From Sandaracinus sp. (GTDB lineage Bacteria; Myxococcota_A; Polyangia; Polyangiales; Houyiibacteriaceae), in NCBI GenBank assembly GCA_002699025.1, contig PABA01000179.1, positions 1 to 57,776 of the forward strand: a DNA stretch of 57,776 bases. The letters run 5' to 3'. The notes beneath the pieces were generated by a model. It was not told the origin of the DNA and did no database searches. It saw nothing but the letters and a program-made list of their open reading frames with translations. Positions 52,445-57,776 of this stretch are shown here, piece after piece (the first letter of the stretch is position 1; every line of letters begins with the position of its first letter). Position numbers and translations under genes: made by a program.

Positions 52445-53953
52445 ATGCGTGCGCTCGTCGCCGGCCTCGTCCTCGTCCTGGGCCTCCTCGCCTCTGCCGC
52501 GCCGGCCTCGGCCCAGCGGAGCCTCGACATCGGCCGCTTCCGCCCGGCCCTCGACCACCACGGGTTCTTCGGGGTGCAGGGCACGACCCCGCCGGGGCCC
52601 TGGCGCTGGAACGTCGGCATGTGGCTCAGCTACGCCAAGAGCCCGCTCGTGGGCGTGGTCGGGGGCGAGGAGCGGGACGTGATCCGTCACCGCTTCGTGG
52701 GGGACTTCCAGGCGCAGCTCGGCATCGGGGGGCGCTTCGCGCTCGGCCTCGACGTGCCGCTCGTGCTGCATCAGAGCACGCGCACGCAGGTGCTCGAGGA
52801 TGGCGGGCCGACGATCCCCGCGCAGGCGGTGGGTGACCCGCGGGTCGTCGCGCGCGTGCGGCTCGTGGGGCAGGACGCGGTCGCCCATCGGGAGCGCTCG
52901 GAGGGGCCGGGGCTCGCGCTGATGGCCGCGGCGACGCTGCCGCTCGGGGACGAGGACGCCTTCGCGGGGGAGGGGCAGCTCACGCTCGATCTCCAGGCCA
53001 TCGGGGACTTCCGGGTGTTCGGGCTCGGCGCCGGGCTCATGCTGGGCTGGCGGCATCGGCCGAACGATCGGGTCGTCGGAGGCGTGACGTTTCGCGATCA
53101 GCTCCTCTTCGGCTTCGGGCTGCAGGTGCCCGTGCCGGTGCTCGAGGGGTTGAGCGCGCTCCTCGACGTGCGGGGGGAATTCGACGCGCGCTTCGGTGGG
53201 GGCAGCGCGCGGCGGGCGGTGGAGGGGACGCTCGGCGTGGCGCTGAGGCGGAACCAGGTCAGCTACACGACGGGCGTCGGCGTGGGCTTCACGCCGGCCG
53301 TGGGGACGCCCTCGGTGCGCGTGGTGTTCGGGGTGCAGTGGGCGCCGCGGACGCCGGACCAGGACGCCGATGGGATCCCCGACGACGAGGACGAGTGCCC
53401 GCACCTGCCGGAGGACTTCGACGGGTTCGAGGACGAGGACGGGTGCATGGACCCGGACAACGACATGGATTTCATCCCGGACGTGGACGATCGCTGCCCG
53501 AACGAGGAGGCGCTCGAGGGGCAGGACGCGGACGAGGACGGATGCACGGATCCGGCGCCGGCGGGGGGCGCGGGCGGCGAGGGGACGCCTGAGGGCGGCG
53601 CGGCGGAAGAGGGATCGCCGGTGGGCGTGGAAACGAACGGGGCAGCAGAGAACGGCGACGGCGGTGAGGACGGTGGCGCCGAGGACGGTGGCGCCGAGGA
53701 CGGTGCCGCCGAGGACGGTGCGGAGACGGACGGTGCGGAGACGGACGGTGCGGAGACGGACGGTGCGGAGACGGACGGTGCCGCCGAGGACGGTGCGGAG
53801 ACGGACGGTGCCGCCGAGGGCGGTGGCGGTCCGGCCGTGGAGGGCGATGCGGCACCGGAGGCCGTGGAGGGCGATGCGGCCCCGGAGGTCCAAGATGGCG
53901 ACGCCGAGGACGCCCGTGTCGGGGCGCAGCCGGGGGCACCGGACGGAGCGTGA
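52445..53953 (+). CDS. outer-membrane barrel-like protein with TSP3 repeats and acidic repeat tail
   Basis: A 502-residue exported protein. The signal peptide is cut after ASA (near 23). Residues 25-300 alternate short strands typical of a small beta-barrel (GGRFALGLDVPLVLHQ, LGAGLMLGWRHRP). At about 305-370 are thrombospondin type-3 calcium repeats (DQDADGIPDDEDECP, EDGCMDPDNDMDF). In related myxobacterial proteins an OmpA-like domain often follows; here an acidic tail of EDGGA, ETDGA and EGDAAPE repeats replaces it. The ATG at 52445 is used; one at 52433 is also in frame. Confidence 0.78.
   Translation: MRALVAGLVLVLGLLASAAPASAQRSLDIGRFRPALDHHGFFGVQGTTPPGPWRWNVGMWLSYAKSPLVGVVGGEERDVIRHRFVGDFQAQLGIGGRFALGLDVPLVLHQSTRTQVLEDGGPTIPAQAVGDPRVVARVRLVGQDAVAHRERSEGPGLALMAAATLPLGDEDAFAGEGQLTLDLQAIGDFRVFGLGAGLMLGWRHRPNDRVVGGVTFRDQLLFGFGLQVPVPVLEGLSALLDVRGEFDARFGGGSARRAVEGTLGVALRRNQVSYTTGVGVGFTPAVGTPSVRVVFGVQWAPRTPDQDADGIPDDEDECPHLPEDFDGFEDEDGCMDPDNDMDFIPDVDDRCPNEEALEGQDADEDGCTDPAPAGGAGGEGTPEGGAAEEGSPVGVETNGAAENGDGGEDGGAEDGGAEDGAAEDGAETDGAETDGAETDGAETDGAAEDGAETDGAAEGGGGPAVEGDAAPEAVEGDAAPEVQDGDAEDARVGAQPGAPDGA
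53666..53830. repeat. in-frame 12/15/18-base minisatellite
   Basis: About ten units such as GAGGACGGTGGCGCC (53666, 53681, 53696) and GAGACGGACGGTGCG (53723, 53738, 53753). All are multiples of three and encode EDGGA, EDGAA, EDGA or ETDGA. Copy number is likely to vary between strains. Confidence 0.85.
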
Positions 53954-54332
53954 GCGCGCCTCGGATCCGACGACGACACGCCATCGAGCGCCTCCCCGCG
54001 AAGGCTCATGTGCCGAGCACAATTCGCGAGGGGCCCGCGAGCGGAGCGCCGACCACGGAGAGCACCCGACGAGAGGGGAGGGGCTCCGGGCGGTCCCGTT
54101 GCCGATCGCGGCCGAGGGCGTGGACGGTCGGTGGGGGCGCGGGCCCGGAAACGCCCCACGGCGCACGGTGAATCTTCGCGGTACGTCCGCGTCTTGGGTG
54201 GAGCGAGCCCTCCCTCGCGGCCCTCGGAGGCGCAGGTGTGGGAGCGGGTCGGTTGATCGCCTACCCCGGGTCCGCACTACTCTGGGGCGGTCGCGGGGAG
54301 TGCGGGCGAAGGGCGAAACGAGCGACGACGGG
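53954..54332. other. 379-base gap with no gene; possible promoter
   Basis: No coding-like frame is seen. A candidate promoter, TTGATC at 54253-54258 and TACTCT at 54278-54283 with 19 bases between, lies 50 bases upstream of the next ATG. Confidence 0.4.
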
Positions 54333-55292
54333 ATGCGTTTGAGAGGGAGAGCAGGGAGCCGGGGGGGCACGGCCGCGCCGCGGCGCATGGCCGTTCTCGC
54401 CGCGCTGGCGCTCGCGGGCCTCGTCGCCCTGCCGGGCTCCGCGCAGGACGCGCGCACGATGATCCGAACCCTCGCGGAGGGCGACGACTTCCGCGTCCGC
54501 GTGCAGGCCGCCTTCGCGATGGGCAACACGCGGGACTCGGTCTTCCGCCCGCATCTCGAGCGCGCCCTCCGTGATCGCAACCCGGCCGTGCGCGCCGCTG
54601 CCGCCACCGCGCTCGGGCGCCTCGGCGATCGGCGGGCGCTCGGGGCGCTCCGCCGGGCTCGGCGCGATCGCTCCGCCTCCGTGCGCATGCAGGCCGAGCG
54701 CTCCATCCGCACGCTCTCGCAGGCGCCCGAACGCCAGGCGCGCACGGCCCCACGACGGCGACGCGCGCCGAGTGGGATGGGCGTCTACCCGACGGTCCAG
54801 GTCGTGCCGGAGGCCGGGCGCATCCCCTGGCCGCGCATCCGCTACGCCGTCGTGCTCGGCGAGATGAACGACCGGAGCCGCTTCCGGGGGGCGCCGCTCG
54901 CGGACACGATGCGGAGCGAGATCCACCGGGCGCTCCGCGTGCTCCGAGGGGTGGCGGTGTTCCCGAGCCAGTCGGCCTTCGATCGCGACGCCGAGCGCCA
55001 GACGCGCCGTCGGCGGATCCCGAAGCTGCGCATCGACGGCACGCTCGCCGAGGTGCGGGCGCGGCGGCAGCGCGGTGAGCTGGCCGTGCGCTGTGAGGTG
55101 AGCCTGATGCTCCTCGACGACGGGAGCATCCGCGGGATGATGAACGGCGCGGCCACCGGGTCGGAGCCTCCGCGCCGCGATCGCCGGGAGCAGACGGCGC
55201 GACTCGCGCAGCAGGCGCTGGCGGCGGCGGTCCGGAGCGCGATGAGCGAAGCCCCGTCGGCGCTCGCGCAGGCCGCGCGGCGCGGCCGCTGA
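54333..55292 (+). CDS. exported HEAT-repeat protein
   Basis: A 319-residue protein. The N-terminal hydrophobic stretch (VLAALALAGLVALPGSAQ) is a signal peptide, cut near 37; the ATG at 54387 would make it shorter and is an alternative. Residues about 40-125 hold two to three HEAT/PBS-lyase-type repeats (LERALRDRNPAVRAAAATALGRLGD, LRRARRDRSASVRMQAERSIR), usually protein-binding. The C-terminus is basic with a beta pattern (AVVLGEMNDRS, LRIDGTLAEVRARRQ, VRCEVSLMLLDDGS). A long hairpin overlaps its stop. Confidence 0.78.
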   Translation: MRLRGRAGSRGGTAAPRRMAVLAALALAGLVALPGSAQDARTMIRTLAEGDDFRVRVQAAFAMGNTRDSVFRPHLERALRDRNPAVRAAAATALGRLGDRRALGALRRARRDRSASVRMQAERSIRTLSQAPERQARTAPRRRRAPSGMGVYPTVQVVPEAGRIPWPRIRYAVVLGEMNDRSRFRGAPLADTMRSEIHRALRVLRGVAVFPSQSAFDRDAERQTRRRRIPKLRIDGTLAEVRARRQRGELAVRCEVSLMLLDDGSIRGMMNGAATGSEPPRRDRREQTARLAQQALAAAVRSAMSEAPSALAQAARRGR

Positions 55293-55337
55293 GCCTCTCC
55301 GGGGCGTCGGCCTCGGGTGCCGGCCCCGGGGAGGCTC
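55291..55337 (+). terminator. 15-base-pair hairpin overlapping the stop
   Basis: GAGCCTCTCCGGGGC (55291-55305) pairs with GCCCCGGGGAGGCTC (55323-55337), with one G-U pair. It begins inside the stop codon of the HEAT gene. No T run, but the longest stem in the window. Confidence 0.6.
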
Positions 55338-55455
55338 CGCGCGGTGCGCCGGCCGGGCTGCTCACGGCGCCGTCGGGTTCCTGCCCCGTCGGTCTGGGGG
55401 GCGCGGCCCGCGGAAGCGGAGGCACGCTTCGGTTCGAATTTCCGGGACGAGGTAC

Positions 55456-55461
55456 TACGCT
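55456..55461 (+). promoter_or_regulatory. -10-like box TACGCT
   Basis: TACGCT ends 11 bases before the GTG at 55473. Confidence 0.35.
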
Positions 55462-55472
55462 CGTCCGTCGTC

Positions 55473-56093
55473 GTGAGGCACCTGATCGTCCTGGCCGCTC
55501 TCGCCGCCCTGGCCTGCACCCCGCAGGGTGACCCCGCCGTCCCGAGCGAGGGCTACTCCGACGACTTCGAGCGCGACCGGCTCGGGGACGACTGGAACAA
55601 CACGGGCGGGCCCTGGGAGATCCGCGACGGATGGCTGCACGTGCGGGGGGCGCGGAATCGGCCGCTCTGGCTGCGGCGTGTGCTGCCCCGGGACGTCCGG
55701 GTGGAGTTCGACGTCAAGAGCATGAGCGACGAAGGCGACATCAAGGTCGAGGTCTTCGGCGACGGATCGAGCCGCGCCACGAGCGAGAGCTACACGGCGA
55801 CCAGCTACGTCATCATCATGGGGGGCTGGGGCAACTCGACGAACATCATCGCGCGCATGGACGAGCACGGCGCCGATCGGGCCGTGGGGCCGCGGCGCCC
55901 CGTCGAGCCGGGGCGCGTGTACCACTTCCGCATCGAGCGGGAGGGCGATCGCATCACGGCGTGGGTGGACGACGAGGAGCTCGCGAGCATGGAGGACGAC
56001 GAGCCGCTCGAGGGGCGGGGGCACGACCACTTCGCCTTCAACAACTGGCAGTCGGACCTCTGGTTCGACAATCTGGAGATCACGCCCCTCTGA
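55473..56093 (+). CDS. jelly-roll (LamG/concanavalin-like) lipoprotein
   Basis: A 206-residue lipoprotein (LAC, Cys15). The body is a beta-sandwich like those of family 16/3-keto-disaccharide-hydrolase-type or DUF1080 proteins: SDDFERDRLGDDWNNTGGPWEIRDG-style opening, VRVEFDVKSMSDEGDIKVEV, YVIIMGGWGN, YHFRIEREGDRITAWVDDE and FNNWQSDLWFDNLEI. It probably binds a carbohydrate; no catalytic residues can be named. The GTG start gives the full signal peptide. Confidence 0.78.
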   Translation: MRHLIVLAALAALACTPQGDPAVPSEGYSDDFERDRLGDDWNNTGGPWEIRDGWLHVRGARNRPLWLRRVLPRDVRVEFDVKSMSDEGDIKVEVFGDGSSRATSESYTATSYVIIMGGWGNSTNIIARMDEHGADRAVGPRRPVEPGRVYHFRIEREGDRITAWVDDEELASMEDDEPLEGRGHDHFAFNNWQSDLWFDNLEITPL

Positions 56094-56121
56094 GGGGGCG
56101 CGGAAGGGACGCGATCGGGCG

Positions 56122-57048
56122 ATGGAGAAGGGCGACTTCGAGGCGATGCTGAAGGAGGCGGAGGGCCGCCTCGACCGCCTGAAGGCGCTGTACGAGCAGT
56201 ACTTCCAGGGCTTCGAGCGCATCCCGCCGGCCCGCCAGCGCGAGGCGCTGGAGCGTCACCTGAAGCAGCTCCGCCGGCAGCAGCCACGCAACACGGCGTT
56301 GAAGTTTCGTTTCCAGACGCTCTGGCAGCGCTGGACCACGCTGAAGAACTACTGGAACCGGATCCTCCGGCAGATCGAGGAGGGCACGTACTACCGCGAC
56401 GTGCAACGCGCCCGGCGGCGGGCCAAGCGGCGCGACGAGCGGGTGAAGGCGGCGCAGGCCGTCGAGGTGGACGTCGACCTGGACGATTTCGACCTGGAGG
56501 CGGAGGTCGGCGCGGCGCTCGAGGCGATCCAGGCGAGCGAAGCCGGGGCGGCGCCGGACGATACGCAGCCGAACATCCCGTTGCCTGGCTCTGCCGCGAG
56601 CCTCCCCGCCGCGCCGTCGCCGGGGGGCGATCGAGCGGGCGGAGGTCAGCCCGTCACCGCGACCTTCGCCAAGCCCAAGGCGGCGACCTTCGCCAAGCCG
56701 CAGCCCCGGTCGAGCGCGGCGGCCGCGTCGGGGGGTCGCCCCTCGGCGCCCCCTTCGCTCCGTCGCCACGAGAAGGCGGCGGCCTCCATGCCGCCGCCCA
56801 CGCCCAAGCGGCGCGTCGCCCCGAAGCCCGGGGGCGGCGATGCGCACATGCGGAAGCTCTACGAGAAGTACGTGGCGGCGCGGCGGCGGAACGGGGAGCG
56901 GGTGGACAACTTGAAGTACGAGACGCTCGCCAAGCGCGTCGCGCAGATGCGCCCGAAGCTCGAGAAGAAGCACAAGGGCAAGAAGATCGACTTCGAGGTC
57001 GTCGTGAAGGACGGGCGCGTCGGCCTGAAGCCAGTCGCGAAGGATTGA
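56122..57048 (+). CDS. protein with MXAN_5187-type C-terminal domain
   Basis: A 308-residue soluble protein. Residues 1-120 are helical and basic, with probable coiled coil (MLKEAEGRLDRLKALYEQYF, LKNYWNRILRQIEEGTYYRD). Residues 120-225 are an acidic then Ala/Pro-rich linker with two TFAKP repeats. Residues about 235-305 match the domain described at the C-terminus of Myxococcus MXAN_5187: MRKLYEKYVAARRRNGE, LKYETLAKRVAQMRPKL and KIDFEVVVKDGRVGLKPV. This domain is found almost only in myxobacteria and has no known function. It begins 28 bases after the previous stop. Confidence 0.82.
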   Translation: MEKGDFEAMLKEAEGRLDRLKALYEQYFQGFERIPPARQREALERHLKQLRRQQPRNTALKFRFQTLWQRWTTLKNYWNRILRQIEEGTYYRDVQRARRRAKRRDERVKAAQAVEVDVDLDDFDLEAEVGAALEAIQASEAGAAPDDTQPNIPLPGSAASLPAAPSPGGDRAGGGQPVTATFAKPKAATFAKPQPRSSAAAASGGRPSAPPSLRRHEKAAASMPPPTPKRRVAPKPGGGDAHMRKLYEKYVAARRRNGERVDNLKYETLAKRVAQMRPKLEKKHKGKKIDFEVVVKDGRVGLKPVAKD

Positions 57049-57094
57049 CCTGAGCGACGAGGCCCCCGAGCCGGGCGATGGCTTCGCGCGCCCG

Positions 57095-57379
57095 GTGCAC
57101 GACGACGCCACGCGGGCCGGCGCTGGCTGCGCGCTCTTCCTGGCGGCGCTGAGCACGGCGCTCTTCCTCTGGAAGTGGTGGGAGGCGGGTCAGGCCGAGG
57201 CGATGGGGCGGCCGCTCCACCTTCACGTCTTCGTGCGGCCCGTATACGGCTGGCTCGGTCGGCCGGGCATCCTCCTCTGCGGAGGCCTCACGACCCTCGT
57301 CTTCGCCGCCATCGCGATCGCCGGCTTCACCACTGCGCGTCGCCACGCCGCCGGCCACGACGACCCTCCGCCGCCCTGA
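57095..57379 (+). CDS. small two-helix membrane protein
   Basis: A protein of at least 94 residues with two hydrophobic helices (about 12-27 and 55-80). The GTG at 57095 is the first usual start, but 15 codons upstream of it, back to a CTG at 57050, keep near-complete G/C third bases and begin 2 bases after the previous stop, so the true start may be a CTG. Likely cotranscribed with the gene before. No family recognised. Confidence 0.55.
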   Translation: MHDDATRAGAGCALFLAALSTALFLWKWWEAGQAEAMGRPLHLHVFVRPVYGWLGRPGILLCGGLTTLVFAAIAIAGFTTARRHAAGHDDPPPP

Positions 57380-57484
57380 CGACCCCGTCGGGGCCCGACG
57401 ACCGGCTCGACCGGTGCACGCCCGGAAACGTACACGCCCCGTCCCGGACACAGCCCAACACAGCCTTCGCTTGGGCGGAGCCCC

Positions 57485-57597
57485 ATCCCGGGCACGCGCC
57501 TCCGTCCCGGGTACGCGCCTCCGTCCCAGGTACGGCGCCCCCGTCCCGGGTACGACGGCGCCCCCGTCCCGGGTACGGCGCTTCCGTCCCGGGTAGG
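57485..57597. repeat. 19-23-base tandem repeat with CCCGGG core
   Basis: Six copies of a unit with GTCCCGGGTACG at 57485 (variant), 57504, 57523 (CCCAGG variant), 57543, 57566 and 57586; an older copy is at 57441. Spacing is 19, 19, 20, 23 and 20. It fills the gap after the small membrane protein; the rest of 57380-57776 shows no gene. Confidence 0.8.
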
Positions 57598-57776
57598 GCC
57601 TGACCCCGGGGGACCCACGGCGGGCCGAAACCTCGCGGAAGGGCCTCCGGCCTCCAGGCGCGTGAGCCTCGGCACGGCAGGAGGCAGGCGACGGGGGGTC
57701 GAAAGGGCGGATTCTCGGGGGGAGAGCGGCGCCGCGGACGCACGACTGCGCCGCCCGGACCGGGAGCCGGGCGACG

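Noticed and set aside
51926-54745. Upstream extension of the kinase frame (open to 54745)
   Set aside because: It runs antisense through the PilZ and barrel genes with shadow-type composition. The GTG at 51925 overlapping the PilZ stop is the sensible start.
57441-57600. Possible CRISPR array in the CCCGGG repeats
   Set aside because: Units are 19-23 bases with only a few variable bases between the cores, no spacers of 30 bases, and no cas genes in the window.

Overview
The window reads as chromosomal DNA of a very GC-rich bacterium, most likely a myxobacterium (Myxococcota, Polyangia; a Sandaracinaceae-like relative is my best guess, not provable here). Signs are: nearly all coding codons end in G or C; many lipoproteins with short signal peptides; Ser/Thr kinases of the Hanks type; a MopE-like protein with DDDCDG repeats; a MYXO-CTERM-like tail; a thrombospondin type-3 barrel protein; and a protein with the C-terminal domain known from Myxococcus MXAN_5187. 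I saw no rRNA, tRNA, CRISPR array, transposase, integrase or phage gene. I found 45 protein genes.

Layout. 1-14.97 kb: envelope and surface genes (M1 aminopeptidase lipoprotein, MopE-like lipoprotein, Cys-rich lipoprotein, SUMF1/FGE-domain lipoprotein, AgmX-like lipoprotein), then RecQ, FxsA and two small envelope proteins. 15-21.4 kb: RlmKL rRNA methyltransferase, a NUDIX/MepA pair, MsrP and an SGNH-hydrolase-like lipoprotein. 21.5-24.2 kb: a Ser/Thr kinase and an ECF sigma factor with an overlapping six-helix NrsF-like anti-sigma. 24.4-29.7 kb: a four-gene operon (glutamine-synthetase family ligase, PlsB-like acyltransferase, a GpsA homologue lacking both catalytic lysines, Fe-alcohol dehydrogenase), followed by a CDF transporter. 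31-35.1 kb: a starch module, a CBM21-like lipoprotein followed by a GH13 amylase fused to a radical SAM domain, the fusion broken by an apparent one-base deletion. 35.4-39.3 kb: small hypotheticals, a fatty-acid-hydroxylase/sterol-desaturase enzyme, a MYXO-CTERM protein.

39.4-48.9 kb is the most unusual part: three different radical SAM enzymes (one SPASM/twitch-like, one with a B12-binding domain, one spore-photoproduct-lyase-like), two paralogous phytanoyl-CoA-dioxygenase-like proteins with atypical iron sites and three proteins of unknown family. Most overlap by a few bases on the minus strand; one is divergent. Four or five of them appear to carry the same short beta-rich domain, which points to a shared substrate or partner. 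I see no obvious precursor peptide. I propose this as an undescribed modification or biosynthetic system. 49-57.4 kb: an alpha/beta-hydrolase lipoprotein, a PilZ-Ser/Thr kinase overlapping pair, the barrel/TSP3 protein with an acidic minisatellite tail, a HEAT-repeat protein, a jelly-roll lipoprotein, an MXAN_5187-like protein and a small membrane protein.

Two genome-wide habits show. First, a -10-like hexamer (TANNNT or near) ends only 6-11 bases before many start codons, which suggests leaderless or nearly leaderless mRNAs and lets several starts be chosen. Second, many intergenic gaps hold short imperfect tandem repeats of different sequence.
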